Shown: one piece after another, positions 44,691-56,911 of the stretch
Position numbering within the stretch: the first letter of the stretch is position 1
Layout of the letters: every line of letters begins with the position of its first letter
DNA from: Heterobilharzia americana
Taxonomy: Eukaryota > Platyhelminthes > Trematoda > Strigeidida > Schistosomatidae
Reading direction: 5' to 3'
Length of the DNA stretch: 64,000 nucleotides
NCBI GenBank assembly: GCA_944470555.2
Contig: OX104127.1
Location: 130,883,113 to 130,947,112, forward strand
The notes under the pieces: model-generated
Databases searched by the model: none
The model's input: only the letters and a program-made list of their open reading frames with translations
Told to the model about the DNA's origin: nothing
Made by a program: the position numbers and the translations under genes

Positions 44691-47600
44691 TAACATCTTA
44701 ATAGGGGTTCAAGTTAATTTTATTATTTTTTAATTATCTTACAGGATTTTAACTATCAGGCTACAAGCTCACATTTCACAGTTTGATAAGTAAACGTTTG
44801 AAAAGATATAATCTCATACAATAAACAACCTACAGTTTGTAAGAAATCTGTCGAAATCCATGAAAACCGTTTAGTCTGACTTTTTTACAGATATTTAGCT
44901 GCGACTTTTCTATAGATTGTTTATTTAACACATTATTTTACCTTGCAGAGTTGTAACATTCTAGTAATGATTGCTTATGTACAGTTAATGCATGCAGTGA
45001 TTTAATATATGCTCTGTCTTCTATATTTTTTAGCGTTTTGTCGTGAACACTGAATTTTCAGTCTAGATGACGGTATTAACATGTTCCTTATTAGGTTTAT
45101 AAGTCGCCAGATTATTGTGATGCCAGACGTTTGATAACCTTAGAATACTAGCAAAGAGGCAGTGAACAATGAAGCACTATGTATGCAACACTTTCCAGCC
45201 CTTAAATAAAGGTAAAAACATTTACTTTAAAGAGAAGTTTATCAACTGAGTAGCAGTAATTCAAATCTTAATTAGTCATTACACTTAGATATCGTTTCAC
45301 AATCCATAGAGAGTCAGTAATAAATAATTTATTTAAAAATACATTAGCTACTATAAGTGGTAAAAACAAATTTCATGTTGAATGATCACACCAAAGTATT
45401 TCGGCGCAAAAACACAATCCAAACTAGTAACTGAAGAATTCAGAACAAAAGTAACTCAATAATGAACAACTACATCTATATCTGTGAAATGTCAGCTTCA
45501 TCTTACACCGAAAACATCTTTATTAGACAACCAATACGTGGTCATTTAAAATTTTGTCTGAATATCATTTGCTTTATTAAAACTAAGTTTCTTTGAAACT
45601 GGTAACTATGGCAGACGTTTAAAAGCTACAGACATTCTTGGCCAAGCCTTATGTGCACAGTTTCACAAGACTGATGACAGTCAGTCTGTATTTCACTTCA
45701 TCATTTTAGTGAGTTCAAACTGTTGTTTATTCACTTTACAAGGACTAAACAGCGAAAAAGATTCAATCAACTAGTTGATTAAATAACTGTTGGATTAAGT
45801 AAGTTTTAATAAAAGCAATTTGTTATATTATTATTATTATTATGAAAAAGTGAATAAAAGACCGAAAATCTTTATATCTGACATGACACAAAAAAAGACT
45901 GTAGAAAACTATTTTTAAAGTTATGTCACTTTGTCAACATATGGCGTGATTTGTAACCATTTTTCTTAAAATGCAAAGAAGATTATTTTTAGTGATAAAA
46001 TAAAGATACGAAATAAGATTTCATTCATCATTTTTCTAACTTTAAAGCTTTTTAGACCGATTTTTCTTCTATTCCTTCGACCAACTCTTATCATCATACG
46101 CCTCTCTTAGTTTTAAAAATTAATACTGTAAAAAAAAAATTTATCAACAATTAAATATAAAATATTTATATTGAAAAAAAGTAATCAATTCTATAGGGAT
46201 CTAGTTAAGTTTCGTGTTTGTTTAAAAAACATTCTATTCTATTCAAATTTGACAGTTGGTAAATGACTATGACTAGATCAAGAAACCACACGAGAAGAAT
46301 CTAAGAATGAAGTGTTCAGTACATCAAACCAATAAAAAGCTTACAAGATATTTAACTTCAGAAAAAAATTTTTGACATACTTCTGAATATGTATTGAAAT
46401 AATTCAACTCATTTTAGAATTAATTCCAAAGTTTCTCATTGGTCAAAGCAGTTGTCGTAAGAATCAAATTTTCCTCTTTAAAAGATTCTATCAAATATTG
46501 TGAATATTTATAGAGTATATAAGATCAGTTGATAATTGTCGTTAAAGCATTCATGAAATGTCTATTTCTACTTGATCAAAAATATTGGTTACTACAAAAA
46601 GTAGTAATGGATGATTTTTGTGAGTAGAAGTGATAATGAATTTGCGTTATTTAAATTTTGCTTCCATATATGAACATTTGCTCAAGTATGCATTGAAATT
46701 GTTAAGTTCTCATAAGTTGGTAAAGATCATATTGTAATTAAGAAATGCATAAAACATTGGTTTGATGAGGACTAACGAAATCCTACTTTATATAAAGAGT
46801 TAAGCCTAACTTTAGGGAAACATTCCAACTATGACACTGGCTTAGTAACTAGACACCTTCTATGAAACCATATATAATTTTATTCCATGATGCCTGTGAA
46901 ACATCAATAAAAAAAAGTGTTTGAAACTGTCAGCTCTCTGAAAAAATACTACTTATATGAACTGGAACTACTGTTTGTGCTTGCAGTTATGTCGGGGTTA
47001 TATAACATATCAGTTAAATTAGTTGGTAACTATAATTTTATAATTCGGTTTATTAGTCCATATTAAAGATTGAAAGTAGTCTATTCCTTAATATTGTTAC
47101 CACTGGTTGAAACTAAGTAGGTAACTTCACTGTTCTTGCTTAAGATGTAAAAGGTAAATACAATAGGCATTTGTAAACTCTAAACGACATAGTTCAGAAT
47201 TAAACGCAGTGGTGCAGTTGGGTTTGTATCACTTCTTTTAAGTCTTGAAGATCTCAGAAGCTCATATCATTCGTTTTCTACCTCAATACATTCTTTCTTG
47301 ACTTCATCTAATGTCTTTGACAGCAACGTTATCATTTTGTGTATTCCTCTATGATACTTTACAATGATGTTTCTACGTTTATCTACGGCTATATGTTTTA
47401 AAATGGACGGATAGCTAGTATTAACGAATTTTACGTTATGATTGATTAACTGCCTTAAAGAAAAACATACCTCTGTCTTTTGAGATGTTTCATTTTTCCT
47501 CTGGAGTGTATTGTAATATATGTGGTTGCACTGAAAAGTGGTGAAATTTCAACACAATAAATTTAGTAACTACTGTTATTTCTCACATTCATGGCACTTC

Positions 47601-48180
47601 AGTAGAACGTTTTAGTAATCTAGTTTGACTACCAAAAAACTTTTCACAGTTAACGAGAAATGTCATTTGAGGCAGGGTTTATAAACAATCTTAATAAAGC
47701 TATTTTCGAACCAGAAGTCACAAGTTCAGTTTCACAAAGCTTTTTGTGGTTTCAACTATTAGTTTGTATGGATCTTCAAACTTCAGTACTTCACCTTCCA
47801 TCATGAACATACTTCACACTGAAAAAAGTGCAAAACTTTACTGTAAAAACAACCTTTTTCAAAGCCGCCTAACCACTACATGCAAAATTGTCTTCAAACT
47901 GTGTAGCAAACTCTTTCAGTTGCAGGCAAATTAACAACTCTTACTATCAAACCATTCTTCTCATTAAAATTAGGCTAATTTTTACCCATATATGTATGTT
48001 TATATGCAAATGAATGGAAATTATTTAATGTATACAGTCAGTGAGAAGGAGTTCTACATGCATTTGTAAACTGCTTCAAGATTGGAACACAAATAAATGT
48101 TCTAACTGTCATCGGCATTCAACAACAGTCTTATAACACTTAGTAGACAGATTGTCAGCAGCTGAAAAAAGTTTGACGGT
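44691..48180. other. No recognisable gene or element
   Basis: AT-rich, long A and T runs around 46130 and 46910, a short ATT tract at about 45826-45842. No coding or repeat signature. Confidence 0.5.
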
Positions 48181-48184
48181 TTTG

Positions 48185-48612
48185 TGTTCCCTGCGGTGAA
48201 TGGTTTTAATCGTGAAGCTTTCACTATCATTCTAGACAGCATCATCAGCACATACTTCTGAAAGAGATAATTTATAAGGTTTGTGTCAACTGCTCTGCCT
48301 GGGATTTATTGTTTCTGTCAAGGTCTTACCACTGTCTCCATACTTATTTCGACCACTTCTCTTGTTGACGTGAACTTCAACTCTAGTGGTGTGTCTTATT
48401 GGCTAATAGATTGGGTTATTGCCAAGATACATGTTGATTAGTGACTGAACTAAATGCCAAGCTACTTAACATTCTCTGGTCCTGATTGTATTTCCTCTAT
48501 CAGGATTTTCTCAATCTCCCAGTCAAATTAATGTCCTCGGTTTTGCGAATGCACTGATATCAACGAAGATATATCATGGAGCTTTACTGCTAGTTGATGT
48601 TCATGGATGAAA
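48185..48612 (+). repeat. Unclassified interspersed repeat, right member of a direct pair
   Basis: Same orientation as 37861-38300, about 10.3 kb away. The core 48303-48532 is about 97% identical to 37994-38223, falling to about 70% outside it on both sides (for example TTTTAATCGTGAAGCTTTCA against TTTAAATCGTGCAGCGTTAA). Nothing in the core codes for a recognised protein. Confidence 0.75.
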
Positions 48613-50700
48613 ACGAAGGTTTTTCTTGTTTGTAACTCAGGAACCTAATATAAGTGTGCGAAAGCGTTATCAGGATGAAAATGTAAGTGTCCAGGACAGT
48701 TTCAAAAGGTGAAATATATTTTGATACTGACGCAGCTGAATATTTTGATGTTACAAGTTGATCATCTATATACCACTGGCAAGTCGTTTATTTCTTCCTG
48801 ACACACATCGGAAAAGTCGCATCTATAATCTCGAGGAATCTCATATCATTGTGAATATTCCAACGACAGCCACTTGGTTCTGACGTCATAAACTACAAGC
48901 CTAGACTATTTAGTTTATAGCTGTTATGTGTAGTATAAAAACTGACCACTGTATTATTACTGTTGCAGTTTCGGGATCCCAAACATTCACAAGGGAATAA
49001 AACATCTCTCCAATCCACTACGTTATGTAGCTTAATGTTCGAATTTACTCAGAATGAAGTTCTGAAAAGAGCCATTATGCTTTCTGGTATTTATTAGCGT
49101 GCTTACAATATCAGTATTCGATAAAATATGGTATGTGCGATACAGTTTCGCTGATAACATAGTGGCTTAGCACTGATCCGATGGACGATCTCTACAATAT
49201 ATTGGCGACAAAAAATATATTTCTAGTGAATAGGGAAGTTAAAGACCATGAAATAGCAGACAAATCATTCACAATCATACTTGTGATTCCTGCATTTTGC
49301 TGAAATGCATTTTGAACAAAAAGAGAAAAATCTGTAGATTATATCAACTACTTTTCGCTTTGAAGCCTAACAACGAATAAAGAGCAGGTTTTTTCTGATT
49401 TATGCATGGTTTATTATGACAGCCGCGTAACTGAAATACTGGTAAATGATAAAAGTGTAACGCAGTAAGCAATATGTTATAACTGGTCAAATGATCTTCA
49501 AGATATAAATCCACTCACATTGCTTTTGAGTTAACTTATTCCTTTTGTAATTCTTTTCAAAGGATATAGTTTACGAATCTCAATTATCGTATGCTGCTTG
49601 TACGTCAATCCTCTCGAACCGTCTTGAAGTCGTACAATGTATCATTTAGTGTTAAACAGCAAAATTCAAAAGACCATATAGTCCTTCTCTGCACAAATGG
49701 GAATACTTTCATAAAATCGATTTATCACCCATCTCTTTCTCCTTTCAGTATTATTCGCTTGAAAGTAAATAGTGAATTGGTATATACATTTCAAATTCAC
49801 CGAAAGTGAATATCTCTGAACTTCTACTTTAACAGTTAAACAAGCATTTCATACTGGACAATTATTTTGGGTGCTGAAAGAGCAGATTTCATTGCAGTTA
49901 TCAGTCTTTGATTTATCAAATCATTCATGCTGAAAGTAAGACAGAAGGACGCAAGCTTATACTCATGACTTCTGAATTGAATTTATGTTGTAAGCTCCTA
50001 GTGACAGATTTTTTCTTATAGATGTATCTCATGTCATCTTCAACTCCATCCACAGAACATACAGGTGGTGATCTGCTTAAATTCTAGGTTACCTAGTTTC
50101 CACGAGATGTATGTTGCAACAGATAGGTCGTTTCTAAAGTCTTTATCAACCATTTATGTTCCTAAATAATGCTATATACTCTCGTGCATTTTAAAAATCA
50201 TTTCGAATTACCGTTTAGTAGGTTTGAAATAAAATTAAGGAAGAGTACCATGGTAGGTTGTAACAGATTACTGAGCGAACAATCATAGGTCGAATGAGTT
50301 TTCTGGAAAAGCTAGGCACTAACTACAGATCTTTACCAAAGAAAAGTGACTAACTTCAGTCACTGTTATCCACAAACAGTTATATTCAAGCAGATGTAGT
50401 AATTCTGAAAGGAAAATGACACCATAATATGTATGAAAATCATTTCGTTTACCTTAGTGGTTCAATGTCATTAAAACAGAATCAACGTATTTCCAAGAAT
50501 AAGCGTATTAGGGGTGTAGCTACCTCTATAAATACAAGTTAGTCTGATTCTAGTTAAGTAAGCTTTAATTTATCTAAAGATAAAATCGAATGCACTACTA
50601 TTAAATGCTGTCCTAAGTACTTCAGTAGATGCAAACATATTAATATAACAAACAGTTAGGTCACGCCAGGCTTCATTTTCACCGATTTATCCACTTTCGC
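48613..50700. other. No recognisable gene or element
   Basis: AT-rich. A 72-codon plus frame at 49591-49809 has balanced composition (NGNTFIKSIYHPSLSPFSII) but no recognised family, start context or splice sites strong enough to call. Confidence 0.45.
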
Positions 50701-51739
50701 TAATAAACTCACTAAATTTACTGCTTTTATCCTGAATAACTTTTTGACTGTTGTCCTTGAGGGTTTACTTTATGTTACCGCAGTTCCCGTTTATCCCTGA
50801 GTCATAAAGATCTGCCAAACTTTTCAATTGGCTTGACACCACAAGAGATTTTGTGTTCACTAATAGGTCTAGTATATATGAATTCCGTAAGCAACCTCGA
50901 TCTCTAAATTTTGAACACTGTATTGTACATGATTTCCCAAAAAAGTACGGCAAATCATACAAGACATTTGGATACTTTCCAAGAAAGCGTAGCATAGATT
51001 CTATTTACCGGACAATATACTGTTTTTGAGAATTATTTTAAAAGACGCGGATTGAGATATATATATATATATATTTATCAATGGAGTTTAAAATAACGTT
51101 AATACTAATATCACTAGCTATCTCAAATTCCTTCTTGACATTTAGTGCTGTGATGAAATAATCTTCATGATATTTGACAAGCTTTCTTCTCCGCATATAA
51201 AAGAGCTCCGAAGAGAAAAGGAAAGCTTGTTTAGGGTGACAGATCACCGTGGTGTTAAAAGACAGCTGACTATTTAGGTCTGAAATGCAACGTCTAAATA
51301 CGATATACAACTAGAAGCTTCTTTCGTGTGAGAGCTCTTCTAGTATATTTTAATTGCTCAAAAAACTTAATGCTGAAAAGCAGACTACCCTTGAAGATTT
51401 TTCTAATGTCTATATTGTCAGTTACTGATACGTCGGCAAGCTAATTTCATCCTTTCCAGCGTCTATAGTCAAATGGATAGTTGTTTCCTTAGTTTTAACA
51501 CAAATAGTGTTTCAAACGTCTTATTCCTGGAATCCGTTCCAAATCCCAGAACCTGGTTCTAAGAAAACATGCAGATATTTCATGCCATCCTCCTACAGAT
51601 ATATTTAATGCATCACTTTCCAAACCCCAATAACTTGCTACTTGGTAGAAAATCCAAATTGTATCTGTACCCAGGAAATCTCTTTCATATGAAAAGTTTA
51701 GACCTATCCTTACAACATTTTTTTAAAACAACAGAAAAA

Positions 51740-52830
51740 TGACATCTACTTGTGCTTCTGCCTTCGTTGAAGGCTTTCAGAGCTCTAAAACAATGTGCTC
51801 ATAAATACAGAAGAATTACTCTAGATCCTGCGCGTGTCTTGCACCACAGTATTGTTTCTAGGCTGCACGAAGGTACTATGTTTGCCGTACCTTCGTAGAT
51901 TACACGTCTGGCTTTGACCCTGTACCTAGACCATTATTATTAAATAAACTTGACGTCGCTCATACTGAGCCCTGGGGTATGAACCAGTTGCATTCTTATT
52001 TTCTAGAAGAAAACAGAATTCTGTTTATAAATGGAAGCACTTCACTTCATTTCTTACTGAAACCGTACAGTGCTTTCTCCGTCTCCGTTTCCTTTCTTTC
52101 GTCATGGCCAAACTATTTCTGCCAAAACTTTCACTGAGCAAGCTAATGACCTGATGGTTTCTATGCCATTTGTCTCATGATTCCAGTGCCCTCAAATGAA
52201 TGGTATCCTATAGGAAATGGCCAAATAGCTTTGTTAAAATGGTCTGAAGCTAAACCATTCAGAATTTCATGCTGTTAATTTTAGCATCAGGCGTAAACTA
52301 GACTTGTGTCAGCTGCTTCGATTGAAGAGCTCCTTTGGTACTGATGGCATTACTATAGCAAGCGAATTGAATGTTACCTGTCTTGGATTAAGTTTTCTCC
52401 TGAACTTTGTAGATCACCTTATTCCTTGTTGACTCCTAAGAAAATCTCTCTTTTAACATATTGCAAAAATAAACTGAGACTCTCTGCTACTACTTAGCCC
52501 CTATCTTTACAGTTTATCAATTCCTGTAAATTAGCTGTTCCTATTGTTCTCCTATAGTCTTTCCTATTCTTCTAAAAAACGACTACGTTATATTGCGTTG
52601 GGTTTGGAAAGCTGTCATTAAGATAAATGAAATCCTTTTGATCTACTTGGTTGACACTTTAGTTGACAGACACTTCACGCAAGCAGTTAGTTACTGTTAT
52701 TTCACCAGGCACTAAGCATTCTCCTTATTCACAGATCTCTGGCTGTTTCCTTAGAGAGCACATAAAAAGTTATGTAAGACTTTGCACTTTTGGTACTTAA
52801 TACAAGAACTTAACTGGTTCGTATCCACCG
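51740..52830 (+). pseudogene. Broken protein-like tract, unrecognised
   Basis: Successive plus-strand segments in shifting frames look protein-like: ITLDPARVLHHSIVSRLHEG (about 51815-51875), FDPVPRPLLLNKLDVAHTEP and NQLHSYFLEENRILFINGST (about 51915-52040), LSWIKFSPELCRSPYSL (about 52380-52430), SPGTKHSPYSQISGCFLREH (about 52705-52765). Stops and frameshifts separate them. I recognise no RT, integrase, protease or transposase motif. It could be an old transposon or processed pseudogene, or chance. The segment is less AT-rich than its surroundings. Confidence 0.25.
51867..51896. repeat. Perfect 10-bp inverted repeat (hairpin)
   Basis: ACGAAGGTAC (51867-51876), ten intervening bases, GTACCTTCGT (51887-51896). 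A perfect self-complementary stem, without a following T run. No function is evident. Confidence 0.85.
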
Positions 52831-53452
52831 CCTCATTTTATGTGAAGAAAAACGTATTTAAGCAGAGATCACTTATCAGCTTTGATGCAGTAAATAATTA
52901 TTATCTCATGTGTAAACTGTCCTCATTACTGGTGTCATTCATATAATTCAGATGACTATAATTCACACTGAGAAATTTAAGGGAGAATAATTTGTTGAAA
53001 TATTACATCATGAGAATTGCAAATGGTACCAAACATTGTTTGCTTTGAGGTTATTGTTATTATTAGAATAAAGAAAAGCTATATTCTTTGAAATTGTGAG
53101 CATATCTTCAGAATATAAGAATAAAGGGCTTACACTCTTGATTCCAACTTTTCTATTTCTTGCTGTCATTCTGTTTTATCTCAAACTGTAATCCTTTATA
53201 TGAACGCTGCTCGTCATGTTCTTCAAACTCACGTAAACCCAAAACACGTTAAAGCTGTGCAGTCTATGATAAGTATTTACCGTCCATCTATTCTTCTTCT
53301 AGGATATTCACCAAATTATCGTTTTACTAACGATCTGTTCCACTTTTTGTGTATATCATTCATTTTCTGTGTTAACAATCTAACCTGTCAACTAGATAAA
53401 AGTGTTTAATTCTTGTAATGCATATACTTTATATTATTTAGGTTGCTGACAG

Positions 53453-53671
53453 TTAAGAAGAATCTTCAAAGTGGTGAAAATTAGCTCAGATTATCTTGCT
53501 ACACTTGTTACTACTGCGCTACCCGATTTTATTTCTCAGTTAATTCAAATTCTTCCTTCAAATCATCTGAAAGAACATGTTAACCAATATTTATTTACAA
53601 TGGATGGAAATGAAGACATTCAGATAAAGGTCTTATCTTTCTTAGGTTACCTTTGTATTGGCAAATCCTAA
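53453..53671 (+). other. Weak exon-like open frame, unrecognised
   Basis: Possible acceptor (GCTGACAG, ending 53452) followed by LRRIFKVVKISSDYLATLVT, ALPDFISQLIQILPS and DGNEDIQIKVLSFLGYLC, stop at 53669. Alternating amphipathic composition recalls a helical-repeat protein, but no family is recognised. A second frame just upstream (53200-53270, AARHVLQTHVNPKHVKAVQS) is similar in style, but I could not join the two in phase with consensus splice sites. Could be a pseudogene or chance. Confidence 0.2.
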
Positions 53672-54162
53672 GCCCTACGTTCCAATTTTTTTTCTAACGA
53701 TGGGGTGTAGACAGTGTAAACAGCTGATGTGTTTTCTGTCGCAAATTCATATAGCTTGCTTGATACATGTCATCACAAAGAATGAATACATCTTATAATT
53801 GTTCTAGTAGGTTTCCAAATCTCAAGCAAATCATAGTTTCTGATATTCAAACTTTCTTCTCTGAAAACATTTGTGGTGGAATTTCACAAAAGAGTTACAA
53901 TTAATTTTCGCTTAGAATTTTGAATGCATTTACTTTACTACAAAATGATTATCAATAACGTATACAAAGTATTTACAGCCTCAAGAATACCCAACTTTGA
54001 AGAACAGTTTTTAGATGACAACTAACATTGCTGCCGATCCTTGGTAGTGAAAAAATATTGATTGAACAAAATGAAACCACACTACAGTCAACTATATTTT
54101 AATTTAAAATGTCAAAGGTCAAGTACCAGGGAACTTTTGACTAAGGTTTAATGCCTACTTAC

Positions 54163-54366
54163 AAATTCTTTGCACCGAAACACAATCCACTGTTGTTTTT
54201 GCAGATAACTGGGAGAAAAGTTACTTTTTCTTCTCTCGACACAACATAATTTCTTAAAAGACTTCTGATAATCTCAATCATTAGTGTCATAAGTAAACTC
54301 ATTCTTTTTGTCCAACGATAGAATGATATGATTTCACACCTAGTGTGAAATGTAAAGTCCTGCACT
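54163..54366 (-). other. Weak exon-like open frame ending at a consensus donor
   Basis: The minus-strand frame (TEVQDFTFHTRCEIISFYRW ... REEKVTFLPVICKNNSGLCF) ends exactly at GAATTT followed by GTAAGTAGG, a strong 5' splice consensus (GT at 54161-54162). A weak acceptor (ACAAAACAG) lies near 54367. The product is not recognised. A perfect 9-bp palindrome is embedded at 54331-54351. Confidence 0.2.
54331..54351. repeat. Perfect 9-bp palindrome with 3-base loop
   Basis: ATTTCACAC, CTA, GTGTGAAAT. Self-complementary; no neighbouring repeat element recognised. Confidence 0.85.
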
Positions 54367-55289
54367 TCTGTTTTGTACATATGGTGGTATTAGTATTTAT
54401 TATGGAAAATTCTAGCGTAGAGCACCAGACTGATATGGCAAGCAGACATCTTGATTTGCTGCATTTGTTTGATAACATGGACTGGAAATGATTTTCAGCT
54501 TTTTTTAAGAGTCGTCATCTATCTTGTGGATATGAAATCGTCGTAGGGTTAGTTTACAAGTAATCAATTTAACGAGTCTGCTTCATTTCTCGAATTTGGA
54601 CGAAATGTAAATGATAAATTCTATAGTACACCAATGCTTCTCATTTCATTTTAAATAGCTATAAGTACCAAGATACCTTTCAGCCGATTCCATTTCACAT
54701 TTCAGCAAAATAATAATTTGCCGTACTTAACGCAGTCTGCTTCCTGAACTTTTGATGTGGAAAATAACTAGCATGATTTCTAATTCTAAGCTACACAGTA
54801 TCCAACTACTACCCCTGTCAAATTTCGACGGACTTCATTTTGACAGTGAATGCAGTTGTGACATTTTGACGTACTTTACTAAAGTTCTTTTGACCTGCAC
54901 TTGTGACTCATCATGACAACACTAAGTCTACTACCTAGTGTAACAGCTGAATGAATATTTTTAGAAATAACTGCTTTTAATTTCCATTGTAATCTTGCTT
55001 ACCTTCCAGGTGGTAAGTTGCTAGGGAAGAACTAATGAAAACTGTCTTATACCTTATTCCTACATTTTGATGTATATCACACTAATGAGTGTATAGTTAG
55101 GCAGGCTGAGTTGGGTACCCATCGCATTTTGAATTTCTAAGCACTACTTAAAGTATTGAAAGAGACTTTTTACAAAAGCCTTGTCAGTAAGAAAACTTAT
55201 CAATTTACTCTTCATCAAATCTCCATTGAATATCAACATAGCCTTATCCAAAATGTCAAGTTTAAAATATCTTTGAAGCATCGCTGGTG

Positions 55290-55398
55290 GTTTTGGGGTT
55301 TGACTTCTAGATTAAGTCTAATGTGTTGTCCAGTGCTCCCAGGCTTCCTTCGTTCCTCCAACTGATGTCAGTCTTCGATGAATAACAACTTGAAATAA
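55290..55398 (+). mobile_element. Right arm of inverted-repeat element (copy 5), solo
   Basis: Reads TGTTGTCCAGTGCTCCCAGG (55324-55343), then TCCTCCAACTGATGTCAGTC, TTCGATGAATAACAACTTGAAAT, matching the right arm of the 15.1-kb element. Before it, AAGTCTAATGTG marks a decayed hammerhead stem region. No left arm or tRNA-like middle is recognised upstream, so this is a partial copy. Confidence 0.6.
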
Positions 55399-56563
55399 TG
55401 TGTTGTTTGTCGAGTATAAGCCATTGTAGGTGATATATTGCTCAATCCCGACTTCTCTGCGTGCAGAAATTTTTTCAGTGTTCTTTATTTGATAGATAGC
55501 TAGTAAAGGGATTTTTTATTCATTTTTTCACTGTTAATTTATTATTTGAATAGATATCACTAGATTTTTGTACTCAAACACTTAGCGTGAAACATAACAG
55601 AGTAACACAACACAGATATTGGTCATACTCTGTACAAAATACCATCGCACTGGTTGAGGCAGCTAGATTTGTGTTGACTGGTTTCAATTAGCTATTCGTT
55701 ACTGCTTTATCGTCCTATCAAAGAAATATATTGCTTAGATCAAAATGAGTAGTCATTATTCGCATCACTAGTACTAATTGTGAGTAGAGTTTGAACATCC
55801 GGCTACCTTCAGACGTTTCTTCCAGTAAGATGAAGTGGAATAACTCTGTCTCTGTAGGCCGTATCTAGTTGATGTCAACTCTTTTCTTTTTTTCAAAAAA
55901 TAGAAAAGGGGGATTTTAGTGACTTCTTTCATCAGAGTGCATGGTAACAGCAACTTTCCACTCATCACTTTGAAATTCTGTTTTCTTTCTCTTAAAAGCT
56001 GTGATTTCATTGTAATTCTCATCCTTATTCAAAAGTGGAGACAGATCACTTTGTTATTTCATGTCATTTCCTGTGTTCGTTCTCTTTATTTACAAATCAA
56101 ATATCTGGTGGTACAACTGATCACGCTTAGTTTCAGCTCTGCTTCTGCCAAAACAGAAAGTAATAGAGGTGGAGTGTAAAGCTAGGACAGTGTTTTGCTA
56201 AAAATTCTCAAAATCGGATGGTAAACTGTGAGCATTTTTAGTTAAACCACTTTGATATCATCACGTTAATTATCCAGTCAATGCCAAACGTTTCCTAAGT
56301 CAAAAGTTGTTTTATCAAATGACTGGATATTAAACTGCTTAATGCGATGAAGATTTCTCAGATGAAAAGACATCGATAGATGTGAAGATGTAAGCATTTT
56401 ATTCAACATCCACATACTATGAATAGAACTTACTTATGCCATTTTCTGAAATATTCTTAACAGTGAGGAAAATGAGCTATCCGGTGAATTGAAAGAATTT
56501 ACGAGGGAGACGTTATTTCAGTAACTAGTTCTTATCACAAGTTTCAGAACCTCCAGAAGAACG

Positions 56564-56911
56564 AATTTCAACTTAGTACTCACCAAAGGCATTTAGTGGA
56601 CAACTGACAACCTGGGAGCAAGGGACAACTGTTTTGTCCCAAAACTGGACTTATCGGCATTGCGTGCTCACTATCTTACTGGAAATCGAAACAAGAACCT
56701 TCAGGTTTTGTAGCTAGGACGTTTCCAATGAGTTGTAGGGTTGGAATCCAGTGTTTAAAAGTTTTTAATTTTCATTCTTTTGAGTGCAGGTAGGTTCATG
56801 GGTACATAATGCTGACGACCACTACACTACGACGGATAAGCTGTTCAGTACTCTCAGGTATTCAGTAGTTCTACACCTGATGTCAGCTCATGGTGAATAT
56901 TGACTTGAAAT
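56564..56911 (-). mobile_element. Inverted-repeat element with hammerhead-like arms (copy 6)
   Basis: Left arm: AATTTCAACTTAGTACTCAC, then ACAACCTGGGAGCAAGGGAC, AACTGTTTTGTCCC, GGACTTATCGGCATTGCG. Right arm: CTGACGACC (56812 on), GATAAGCTGTTCAGTACTCTC, GTTCTACACCTGATGTCAG, GGTGAATATTGACTTGAAAT. On the outward strands the left arm keeps GTCC/GGAC and AAAACAG with GTTGTCC; the right arm keeps CTGACGA. The middle holds a decayed tRNA-like stretch (56690-56740). Confidence 0.65.
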
